From contig PKWR01000173.1 in the NCBI GenBank assembly GCA_003133285.1, positions 1 through 9,675 on the forward strand: 9,675 nucleotides of DNA, given 5' to 3'. Positions 1 to 5,680 of this stretch are shown here, one piece after another. The notes below the pieces were generated by a model. It was not told the origin of the DNA. It saw only the letters and a list, made by a program, of their open reading frames with translations, and did no database searches. Each line of letters begins with the position of its first letter. Position 1 is the first letter of the stretch. Source of the stretch: Coriobacteriia bacterium. Lineage in GTDB: Bacteria > Actinomycetota > Coriobacteriia > Anaerosomatales > PALSA-660. A program made the position numbers and the translations under genes.

Positions 1-1890
1 CGCGGCTTCTGGCACGCGCTCAAGCGCCGCAGCGGCAACATGGACACCCTGATCGCCATCGGCACGTCGGCGGCGTATTTCTACAGCGTCGCGGCCACCT
101 TCATCCCGCAGCTGCAGAGCGAGCCGGTCTTCTTCGAGACCTCCGCGCTGCTGCTCACCTTCGTGATCCTGGGCAAGCTGCTCGAGGCCCGCGCGAAGGG
201 CCGCACCGGTGACGCGATCAAGAAGCTCATGGGACTGGCCGCGAAGACCGCGCGCGTGGTGCGCGACGGCGTGGAGATCGACGTCCCGTCGGAGCAGGTC
301 GTCGCCGGCGACGTCGTCGTGGTCCGCCCGGGCGAGAAGGTGCCGGTCGACGGGCTGGTCATCGAAGGCCGCAGCAGCGTCGACGAGTCGATGCTCACGG
401 GCGAGTCGATCCCCGTCGAGAAGAACGTCGGCGACACGGTCATCGGCGCCACGATGAACAAGCTCGGCTCGCTGCGCTTCCGGGCCACCAAGGTCGGCCG
501 CGACACCGCGCTGGCGCAGATCGTCCGGCTCGTGGAGGAGGCACAGGGCTCCAAGGCGCCCGTGCAGAGGTTCGCTGACCGCATATCGGCGGTGTTCGTG
601 CCGGCGGTCGTCAGCGCGTCGTTGCTGACCTTCCTGTTCTGGCTGTTCGCGGGCCCGCTGATGTTCGGCGCACACCCCGACGCCGCCAGCGCGTTCCCGC
701 TCCTTGCTCCGATCCTCACGGCGGCCTCGACGAGCGGCTGGTGGGTCGCGGCGCTGCTCGCGGGCATCGCCGTGGTCGTCATCGCCTGCCCGTGCGCGCT
801 CGGACTCGCCACGCCGACCGCGATCATGGTCGGCACCGGGAAGGGTGCCGAGAACGGCATCCTCATCAAGAGCGGCGACGCTCTCGAGACCGCCTACAAG
901 ATCAAGGCGATCGTGTTCGACAAGACCGGCACGCTCACGCACGGCAGGCCCGTCGTGACCGACATCGAGCTGGCCGACGGCCACGACACCACCCACGTGT
1001 TCACGTTCGCCGCGGCTCTCGAGCGCAACTCGGAGCACCCTCTGGCCGAGGCCATCATGGCCCGCGCGAAGGCCGACGGCATCGACGTTCCCGACGTGGA
1101 GGGCTTCACGGCCGTTCCCGGTCATGGGGTCGAGGGCACCGTCGGCGGCATGAAGGTCGCATTCGGCAACCGCAGGCTCATGGTCCGCGAAGGCATCGAC
1201 ATCTCGCGCTTCGAGGACCGCATCGGCGAGCTTGAGGGCCAGGGCAAGACCGTCATGCTCGTCGGCGTCAACGGCGCGAAGCTCGCCGGCATCATCGCGG
1301 TGGCCGACACGCTCAAGGACAACTCCAAGGAGGCCGTGGAGCGTCTGTCGAAGATGGGCGTCGCGGTCTACATGATCACCGGTGACAACCGGCGGACCGC
1401 CGAGGCCATCGCCTCCCAGGCGGGCATCAGGCCCGAGAACGTGCTGGCCGAGGTGCTCCCCGAGAACAAGGCCGAAGAGGTCGCCAAGCTGCAGGAGAAG
1501 GGCCTGGTCGTCGCCATGGTCGGCGACGGCATCAACGACACGCCGGCGCTCGCGAAGGCCGACGTGGGCATCGCCATGGGCGCGGGCACCGACGTCGCCA
1601 TGGAGACCGGCGGCATCGTCCTCATCAAGAACGACCTGCGCGACGTCGTGACCGCGATCGAGCTGTCCCGGGCCACCATGCGCAAGATCCATCAGAACTT
1701 CTTCTGGGCGCTGGGCTACAACACGCTCGGCATCCCGGTCGCCGCGGTCGGGCTGCTCTCGCAGTTCCCGTGGATCGCCGGCGCCGCCATGGCGTTCTCC
1801 AGCGTGAGCGTCGTGACGAGCTCGCTGCTGCTCCGCCGGTTCAAGCCATCACTCGCGGCCGCCGTGCGGCCCGCCGGAAAGGAAGCGTAG
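1..1890 (+). CDS. copA: Cu(I)-exporting P1B-1-type ATPase, 5'-truncated by the window
   Basis: This inner-membrane pump exports Cu(I) at the cost of ATP. The open frame runs from base 1 with no start, so the N-terminal metal-binding domain(s) and the first membrane helices lie outside; 629 residues are visible. In order, by codon from the window start: GNMDTL before a TM helix (12-17), actuator loop TGES (133-136), the transmembrane copper site CPC (263-265), the phosphorylated Asp of DKTGT (307), the SEHPLA nucleotide-site His (346), and GDGIND (508-513). The last two helices carry a YN pair and MAFSS (597-601), the signatures of the Cu(I) subgroup rather than the Zn/Cd or Co subgroups. One small deviation is that the usual VVxN after MxxSS reads VVTS here. 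Nothing looks broken. A DUF7282-like gene starts 2 bases after the stop and is probably co-transcribed. The metal specificity is inferred from the motifs. Confidence 0.97.
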   Translation, partial: RGFWHALKRRSGNMDTLIAIGTSAAYFYSVAATFIPQLQSEPVFFETSALLLTFVILGKLLEARAKGRTGDAIKKLMGLAAKTARVVRDGVEIDVPSEQVVAGDVVVVRPGEKVPVDGLVIEGRSSVDESMLTGESIPVEKNVGDTVIGATMNKLGSLRFRATKVGRDTALAQIVRLVEEAQGSKAPVQRFADRISAVFVPAVVSASLLTFLFWLFAGPLMFGAHPDAASAFPLLAPILTAASTSGWWVAALLAGIAVVVIACPCALGLATPTAIMVGTGKGAENGILIKSGDALETAYKIKAIVFDKTGTLTHGRPVVTDIELADGHDTTHVFTFAAALERNSEHPLAEAIMARAKADGIDVPDVEGFTAVPGHGVEGTVGGMKVAFGNRRLMVREGIDISRFEDRIGELEGQGKTVMLVGVNGAKLAGIIAVADTLKDNSKEAVERLSKMGVAVYMITGDNRRTAEAIASQAGIRPENVLAEVLPENKAEEVAKLQEKGLVVAMVGDGINDTPALAKADVGIAMGAGTDVAMETGGIVLIKNDLRDVVTAIELSRATMRKIHQNFFWALGYNTLGIPVAAVGLLSQFPWIAGAAMAFSSVSVVTSSLLLRRFKPSLAAAVRPAGKEA

Positions 1891-1892
1891 AC

Positions 1893-2354
1893 GTGAGGAA
1901 GACACTCCTTCGCATCGCGGCGGTCGCTGCCGCGGTGCTGCTCGTGGGCGGCCTGACCGCGTACTCGTACGCGGCGGGACCGCAGAAGATGGTCGGCGTG
2001 GTCGTCGCGGAGAAGAGCTCCTCGTTCGACGCGTCGCAGCCCGTGCGCGACGGCGTCCTCACCGTTGACAACGTGCTGGCCCCCGACGACTCGTGGGTCG
2101 TCGTGCACCTGGACATGGACGGCAAGCCCGGCATGCGGGTCGGCGTCGCGCACGTGACCGCCGGCACGCATGCCAGCGTGACGGTCCGGCTCGATCCCGG
2201 GGTGACGCTGACCGACAAGGTGTTGGTCGCGCTCCACGCCGACCGCGGCGTGCGTGGCGCGTTCGAGTTCGACATGAAGCGATTCGATTCGAGCCCGGAC
2301 AAGCCGTACTTCGTGAACGGCATGGAGCTGGCCAAAGAGGTGCCGGTCGGATAG
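1893..2354 (+). CDS. Small membrane-anchored protein with DUF7282-like domain (copA-linked copy)
   Basis: This 153-residue protein has the basic N terminus MRKTLLR, then a hydrophobic segment (residues 8-27), which is an uncleaved anchor or signal peptide, so the rest should lie outside the membrane. Residues 52-152 resemble the DUF7282 pattern: a strand with VVVHLDM, then GVAHVTAGTHASVTVRLD, then a VLVALHADRGVRGAFEFD segment, ending in SSPDKPY. Function is unknown. The GTG start is chosen for the AAAGGA ribosome-binding sequence (1878-1883, nine bases upstream), which lies inside the end of copA; the stops and starts nearly touch, so translation is likely coupled. It contains five internal Met and four His (His72, 87, 93, 115) but no Cys. 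An extracytoplasmic role in copper handling is suggested only by its position. A paralogue lies at 2531. The domain assignment is from memory of the family pattern. Confidence 0.88.
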   Translation: MRKTLLRIAAVAAAVLLVGGLTAYSYAAGPQKMVGVVVAEKSSSFDASQPVRDGVLTVDNVLAPDDSWVVVHLDMDGKPGMRVGVAHVTAGTHASVTVRLDPGVTLTDKVLVALHADRGVRGAFEFDMKRFDSSPDKPYFVNGMELAKEVPVG

Positions 2355-2382
2355 GACCCGGACGGCGAACGTGTCGTCCTGA

Positions 2383-2417
2383 AGAGAGGGCCGCGGCATC
2401 GCGCCGCGGCCCTCTCT
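2383..2417 (+). terminator. Strong hairpin terminator after the copA operon
   Basis: A perfect 15-bp stem (AGAGAGGGCCGCGGC at 2383-2397 pairs with 2403-2417) closes a 5-base ATCGC loop, 28 bases after the stop of the first DUF7282-like gene. Almost no T-run follows, so it is of the stem-only kind common in GC-rich genomes. It separates copA and its partner from the second DUF7282-like gene. Confidence 0.8.
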
Positions 2418-2487
2418 GTCGCTGTCGCGGAGAAGCAGGCCGGTCGGGAGGTCCGGCGGCCCGCCTTCCTTTGGCCCGTGCGACCGT

Positions 2488-2493
2488 TACAAT
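2488..2493 (+). promoter_or_regulatory. Putative -10 element of the second DUF7282-like gene
   Basis: TACAAT matches the TATAAT consensus at five of six positions. It lies after the terminator and 37 bases before the GTG start at 2531. No good -35 hexamer is visible at 16-18 bases upstream (CTTCCT is poor). Initiation would fall near 2500. This is a plausible but unproven promoter. Confidence 0.45.
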
Positions 2494-2495
2494 CC

Positions 2496-2534
2496 AGGGC
2501 GATCGTGCCGCTTCACAGGGAAGGGCGATCGTGC
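2496..2534 (+). repeat. 13-bp direct repeat across the translation start region
   Basis: AGGGCGATCGTGC occurs at 2496-2508 and again at 2522-2534, 26 bases apart. Each copy holds an AGGG ribosome-binding-like sequence 5 bases before a GTG. The second GTG (2531) starts the DUF7282-like gene. The first (2505) opens a 13-codon frame ending in TGA at 2544-2546, inside that gene. It may be a leader peptide or a local duplication. Confidence 0.75.
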
Positions 2535-3040
2535 TCTCGCGAGTGATCCGCATCGCAGCCATCATCGTCGCCGTCATCGCCGCGCTGGCTGTCGGTCTGT
2601 TCTCGTATGCAGCGACGCGCGCCGAGCAGCCGATGGTCGGCGTGGTGACCGCGTCGGGCAGCGCCTCCATCGAGGCGACCGGCCAGCTGGGTGCCACAGC
2701 GACGCTGAAGGTCGATCGCGTCGTCGCACCCGACCGGTCGTGGGTCGCCGTGTACCTGATCAGCGCCGACGCCATGGAAGGCTCGGGCGGCGACGCGGCG
2801 GGGCAGCTCGTGGGCTACGCGCACGTTCCCGCAGGCGGATCGCGGAACGTGATGGTCCCTCTGGACACGAGCGTGAGGCTCACCGAGAAGGTCCTGGTCG
2901 TGCTCCAGGCCGACCGCGGCGTCCGGGGCAGCTTCGAGTACGACGCGGCACGCTTCGAGTCCAGCCCCGACAAGCCCTACTATGTCGGCGGGTCAGAGGT
3001 GTCGGTGCCGGTCCTGGTCCGCTTCAACGAGATGGACTGA
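2531..3040 (+). CDS. Small membrane-anchored protein with DUF7282-like domain (second paralogue)
   Basis: This 169-residue paralogue of the protein encoded at 1893-2354 has the same layout: basic start, one hydrophobic segment (residues 5-28), then an exported domain (about 50-163). The two share the blocks ADRGVRG, a following F-E-Y/F-D, and SSPDKPY, so they look like an old tandem duplication. This copy has a longer loop after WVAVYL (about residues 77-94, rich in Gly, Ser and Asp) and keeps only one His (His98, in GYAHV), with fewer Met. It has no Cys. The GTG start is chosen because GGGAAGGG (2518-2525) lies 5 bases upstream; a later in-frame GTG at 2543 is too far from it. It follows a terminator and a putative promoter, so it is probably expressed apart from copA and perhaps with the aldolase gene 50 bases downstream. 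Function is unknown. Confidence 0.87.
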   Translation: MLSRVIRIAAIIVAVIAALAVGLFSYAATRAEQPMVGVVTASGSASIEATGQLGATATLKVDRVVAPDRSWVAVYLISADAMEGSGGDAAGQLVGYAHVPAGGSRNVMVPLDTSVRLTEKVLVVLQADRGVRGSFEYDAARFESSPDKPYYVGGSEVSVPVLVRFNEMD

Positions 3041-3090
3041 TCGGCGCCATGCGCCACCAGGCCGGTTCCCGCGATGAGAGGCGTCAGAGC

Positions 3091-3651
3091 ATGTTCGAAC
3101 AGTTCGCATGGGTCGGCAGCGACCTCTACGCCTCCGGGGCCGTCTCGAGCCACGGCGGCAACCTCTCGGTGCGCCTCGACGACGAGCGCATGCTCATCAC
3201 GCGCACGGGGTCGATGATCGGTCGCCTGAAGGAGTCCGACATCATCGAGACGACGCTCTCGGCCTGTGGCGACCCCAGGGACGCCGACTGCTCGGTCGAG
3301 CTCGTCGTGCATCGCGCCATCTACGCGGCCACGCACGCGCACGCGATCGTACACGCGCACGCGATCCATACGGTCACGCGCTCGCTGTTCGAGGACCTCA
3401 TCGTCCCGCCCGACTCCGAGTCGAAGCTGCGGCTGACCGACGTGCCGGTCGTCACGTCGGCGGAATCGGTGGGTTCCGCCGAGGCGGGGGAGAAGCTCGC
3501 AGCCGCGCTCGTCGAGCGCCGCGTGGCGGTGCTGCGCGGCCACGGGCCGTTCGCGCGCGGAGAGTCGCTCGAGGACGCCTATCAGGCGATCTCATGCCTC
3601 GAGGCGAGCTGCGAGATCCTGGACCTGCTCGACGCGATGGGCCGCCGCTGA
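3091..3651 (+). CDS. Class II aldolase/adducin family protein (fuculose-phosphate-aldolase-like)
   Basis: This 186-residue cytoplasmic protein is probably a zinc-dependent aldolase that cleaves or forms a sugar phosphate with a dihydroxyacetone-phosphate-type product; the substrate cannot be read from the sequence. Family landmarks are present: SSHGGNLSVR (19-28), the phosphate-binding region of the family; catalytic-type Glu70 in VELVVHRAIY; zinc ligands His88 and His90 in IVHAHAIH; and the third ligand His151 in LRGHGPFARG. It is shorter than L-fuculose-1-phosphate aldolase (about 215 residues), matching a compact subfamily. The ATG at 3091 is preferred because GAGAGG (3076-3081) lies 9 bases upstream; an in-frame ATG at 3049 has no such site. 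It follows the second DUF7282-like gene by 50 bases and converges on the deaminase gene, the two stops lying 10 bases apart with no hairpin between. Confidence 0.9.
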   Translation: MFEQFAWVGSDLYASGAVSSHGGNLSVRLDDERMLITRTGSMIGRLKESDIIETTLSACGDPRDADCSVELVVHRAIYAATHAHAIVHAHAIHTVTRSLFEDLIVPPDSESKLRLTDVPVVTSAESVGSAEAGEKLAAALVERRVAVLRGHGPFARGESLEDAYQAISCLEASCEILDLLDAMGRR

Positions 3652-3661
3652 CGCGGACGCG

Positions 3662-4666
3662 CTACTCGGTCGCCTTCTTGAGCTCCGCCAGCAGCTCCGT
3701 CTTGCGTTCGTCGTCGGCGAACGAGCCCACGATGGCGTTGAAGGCCAACTCCGCGAGGTGGTCCTCCGTCAGGCCGAGTGCCTCGGCGACGGCGCGATAG
3801 TTGTCCCCGATGTAGCCCCCGAAGTAGGCGGGGTCGTCGGAGTTCACGGTCACCGCGAGGCCCACGTCGAGCATCTCCCGCAACGGATGGTCCTCCAGCG
3901 ACGCGACCACCTTGAGGGCGACATTGCTGAACGGGCAGACCGTGAGGCACGTCTTGTCCCGTATCAGGCGCCCGACGAGCCCGGGATCCTCGCCGCAGCG
4001 CACGCCGTGGTCGACCCGCTCGGCTCCCAGCAGGTCGATCGAGTCGCGGATGTAGGACGCGGGGCCTTCCTCGCCGGCGTGCGCGACTCGATGCAGGCCC
4101 GCGGCTCCCGCGAAGTCGAAGACGGCGATGAACTTCGAGGGCGGATTCCCGACCTCGGTCGAGTCGAGCCCGATCCCGTCGATCGGCACCGCGTCCAGCA
4201 GCGCCGTTCGCAGGGTGGCCATCGCCTCGTCGTCGCTCAGGTCCCGCAGCACGCACATGATGAGCTTGGAGCTGATGCCGTCGCGCTCGCGCGCCTCGTC
4301 GAGAGCGCGCCGGATGCCGCTCACCATGTCGTGGTAGGCCACGCCGCGTACCATGTGCGTCTGCGGGTCGAAGAACGGTTCGACGTGGCGCACGTTGTCC
4401 GCCACCGCCCGCTCGAGGTAGGCGCGGGTGAGGTCGTAGAAGTCCTGCTCGGTCCGCAGCACCGAGCAGGCCTCGTAGTAGATGTCGAGGAAGGACTGCA
4501 GGTCGGTGAAACGGTAGGCCGCGCGCATCTCCTCCGCGGAGGATTGGGGGAGCGCGATGCCGTTGCGCCGCGCGAATTCGAAGGCCATCTCCGGCTCGAG
4601 CGTGCCCTCGAGGTGTACGTGCAGCTCGACCTTCGGCAACCGCGCGATGAGTTCTTCGTGAGACAT
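3662..4666 (-). CDS. Adenosine deaminase family protein, most likely adenine deaminase (type 2)
   Basis: This 334-residue cytoplasmic metal-dependent amidohydrolase serves purine salvage. Active-site residues are complete: zinc ligands His16 and His18 (ELHVHLEG), His196 with catalytic Glu199 in HAGEEG, His220 in RVDHG, and Asp277-Asp278 in NSDDPAYF. The motif GLDSTEVGNPPSKF (166-179) is characteristic of the adenine deaminase branch (Aah1-like, hypoxanthine from adenine), where adenosine deaminases have a form like DLAGDE. FFDPQTH (98-104) and the run to NSDDPAYFGGY also fit that branch. Automated annotation may well read adenosine deaminase. The ATG at 4666 is chosen for GAAAGG six bases upstream (4673-4678 on this strand) and because the family starts just before PKVELHVHLEG. 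It is divergent from the HEAT-repeat gene, with a 21-bp palindrome in its promoter region. Confidence 0.93.
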   Translation of the reverse strand: MSHEELIARLPKVELHVHLEGTLEPEMAFEFARRNGIALPQSSAEEMRAAYRFTDLQSFLDIYYEACSVLRTEQDFYDLTRAYLERAVADNVRHVEPFFDPQTHMVRGVAYHDMVSGIRRALDEARERDGISSKLIMCVLRDLSDDEAMATLRTALLDAVPIDGIGLDSTEVGNPPSKFIAVFDFAGAAGLHRVAHAGEEGPASYIRDSIDLLGAERVDHGVRCGEDPGLVGRLIRDKTCLTVCPFSNVALKVVASLEDHPLREMLDVGLAVTVNSDDPAYFGGYIGDNYRAVAEALGLTEDHLAELAFNAIVGSFADDERKTELLAELKKATE

Positions 4667-4702
4667 CTGATGCCTTTCGCCGAACGAGGGTGCGTGCCTG
4701 GT

Positions 4703-4723
4703 TGTTCCGATAGTAGCCGAACA
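4703..4723. promoter_or_regulatory. 21-bp imperfect palindrome over the putative deaminase promoter
   Basis: The arms TGTTC and GAACA flank 11 bases that are themselves partly symmetrical; 16 of the 20 non-central positions match their mirror. On the minus strand it covers TACTAT (4710-4715), a weak -10 candidate 44 bases from the deaminase start, with no clear -35. The layout suits an operator for a dimeric repressor. The regulator is not known, and the arms are in the opposite order from the actinobacterial LexA box. Confidence 0.4.
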
Positions 4724-4739
4724 CGGGGGCGCGTCGTAC

Positions 4740-4757
4740 CCGCCCGCCATTGGGCGG
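4740..4757. repeat. 6-bp inverted repeat with 6-base loop in the divergent region
   Basis: CCGCCC (4740-4745) and GGGCGG (4752-4757) flank six bases between the deaminase and HEAT-repeat genes. It could be a hairpin or a protein site. No T-run follows it on either strand, so a terminator is unlikely. Confidence 0.4.
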
Positions 4758-4842
4758 AATCTTCGACCCGGGACGTGTTCGCACCGCGTCGGATGGGGCA
4801 AGTACGCCACGGCGGGGGTCATACATTCCGGAGGGGGTAGCA

Positions 4843-5445
4843 GTGGACATCAGCACCCGGGTCTCCCAGGAGCGGTCGCGGCGCGATTCCCTTCATCACG
4901 ACGCGGCTTCGGTCATCAGCACTGCGACCCACAACGGCCTGCGGGGCGATGGCGAGCGCTTCGTGGGAGAGCTGCTCGGGCTCCTGCACAGTCTCGACCC
5001 GTCCATCCGCTCGGCTGCGGCGACCGCGCTGGGCGTGATCGGCGACGAGCGTGTGATCCCCTCGCTGCGCTCGGCCGTGGGCGATCCCGATCCTTCCGTG
5101 GCTGCCGCCGCTGCCTTGGCGCGCGCCCGTCTCGGTGACAGGTCCGCACCGCAGGAGGCGTGCGAGCGCCTCTCGGAGCAACTGCGCGACGGGGACTCGG
5201 AGCAGCGCGCGCTCGCGGCGCGCGCACTCGGCGCTCTCGGCCTGCACGACGCCTACGGGCCCCTGGTCGACGCTCTCAGCGACCGGGAGCCGGACGTGCG
5301 GCGAGACGCCGCGGACGCGTTGGGACGGTTGGGCGACACCCACGCGAGTGGGGTCCTGGCCGCGATGGGGTTCAACGATCCGGTGGACCGGGTCCGCAGC
5401 GTGGCGCTCGGAGCCCTCGCGCGTTTGGTGAGCACCGAGCACTGA
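4843..5445 (+). CDS. HEAT-repeat (PBS-lyase-like) protein
   Basis: This 200-residue soluble protein is made mostly of helical HEAT-like repeats, a scaffold for protein-protein contact; no catalytic motif is visible. A polar, probably flexible N terminus (1-36) precedes two repeat blocks. Block one (about 39-99) contains DPSIRSAAATALGVIGD followed by VIPSLRSAVGDPDPSVAAAAALARARLGD. Block two (about 106-196) contains SEQRALAARALGALG, ALSDREPDVRRDAADALGRLGD and VDRVRSVALGALARL. The repeated D-x-x-V/I-R-x-x-A-A-x-A-L-G pattern defines the family. The GTG start at 4843 is supported by GGAGGGGG (4830-4837) five bases upstream; a longer reading from TTG at 4750 has no such site and a non-repeat composition. 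It appears to stand alone, with a hairpin terminator after it. The partner protein is unknown. Confidence 0.88.
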   Translation: MDISTRVSQERSRRDSLHHDAASVISTATHNGLRGDGERFVGELLGLLHSLDPSIRSAAATALGVIGDERVIPSLRSAVGDPDPSVAAAAALARARLGDRSAPQEACERLSEQLRDGDSEQRALAARALGALGLHDAYGPLVDALSDREPDVRRDAADALGRLGDTHASGVLAAMGFNDPVDRVRSVALGALARLVSTEH

Positions 5446-5478
5446 GGGGCACGGTTCGATCGGACTGCGAACGCAGAG

Positions 5479-5511
5479 AGAGGCCGGAGGCGTCTGTCGC
5501 CTCCGGCCTCT
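5479..5511 (+). terminator. Hairpin terminator between the HEAT-repeat gene and tRNA-Leu, probably bidirectional
   Basis: A 14-bp perfect stem (AGAGGCCGGAGGCG at 5479-5492 pairs with 5498-5511) closes a TCTGT loop. It is 33 bases after the HEAT-repeat stop and 16 bases beyond the 3' end of the minus-strand tRNA, so it can end both transcripts. The plus-strand side is followed by the moderately T-rich TCTGTGTTG. Confidence 0.8.
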
Positions 5512-5527
5512 TCTGTGTTGTGGGTCG

Positions 5528-5613
5528 TGGTGCCCGGGGTGGGATTCGAACCCACACATGGTTTCCCATAGAGGCTTTTGAGGCCCCCGCGTCTGCCGTT
5601 CCGCCACCCGGGC
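5528..5613 (-). tRNA. tRNA-Leu (anticodon CAA), CCA encoded
   Basis: Read on the minus strand this is an 86-base leucine tRNA. The acceptor arms GCCCGGG (5607-5613) and CCCGGGC pair over 7 bp, followed by discriminator A and an encoded CCA (5528-5530). The anticodon loop CTCAAAA (5576-5582) gives anticodon CAA (5578-5580), reading UUG. The anticodon stem contains one G-U pair. The long variable arm (ATGG, GAAA loop, CCAT) is typical of class II tRNAs such as Leu. The T arm is GTGGG-TTCGAAT-CCCAC. The D loop keeps the GG pair. It lies 40 bases after the HD-GYP stop on the same strand. Confidence 0.97.
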
Positions 5614-5652
5614 GTTGGATGACCTGGCGGACGACGCCGCCGGAACGCGCCG

Positions 5653-5680
5653 ATTATAGGCGATACGTGCCGATCGGCCA
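5653..5680 (-). promoter_or_regulatory. Putative tRNA-Leu promoter overlapping the HD-GYP stop codon
   Basis: On the minus strand a perfect TATAAT (5653-5658) overlaps the TAA stop of the HD-GYP gene. Sixteen bases further upstream is TGGCCG (5675-5680), a poor -35 (3 of 6). The start point would be near 5646, giving a leader of about 33 bases before the tRNA. A consensus -10 in such GC-rich sequence suits a highly expressed tRNA. Confidence 0.55.

Noticed and set aside
2059..2775. Minus-strand open frames opposite the DUF7282-like genes.
   Set aside because: They cross the terminator hairpin and have Arg/Ala-rich shadow composition, with no start signals.
3049..3090. Earlier ATG (3049) for the class II aldolase.
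   Set aside because: It has no ribosome-binding sequence; the added residues are polar and fall before the usual start of the family.
4740..4757. Possible ANTAR target: read on the minus strand the hairpin has a six-base loop AATGGC with A at position 1 and G at position 4.
   Set aside because: ANTAR targets need two such stems close together and no second hexaloop is visible nearby. The hairpin also lies upstream of the likely deaminase promoter, so it may never be transcribed on that strand.
4822..4827. TACATT as a -10 element for the HEAT-repeat gene.
   Set aside because: It has only four of six matches and no -35, and initiation would fall inside the ribosome-binding sequence.
4750..4842. 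Upstream extension of the HEAT-repeat protein from a TTG at 4750.
   Set aside because: There is no ribosome-binding sequence ahead of it, whereas GTG 4843 has GGAGGGGG at the right distance and the repeats start well after it.
3582..4856. A long open frame on the minus strand, offset from the deaminase gene by one base.
   Set aside because: It is an Arg/Gly/Ala-rich shadow reading of GC-rich coding sequence without a ribosome-binding site or recognisable domain; the deaminase frame has a full set of active-site motifs.
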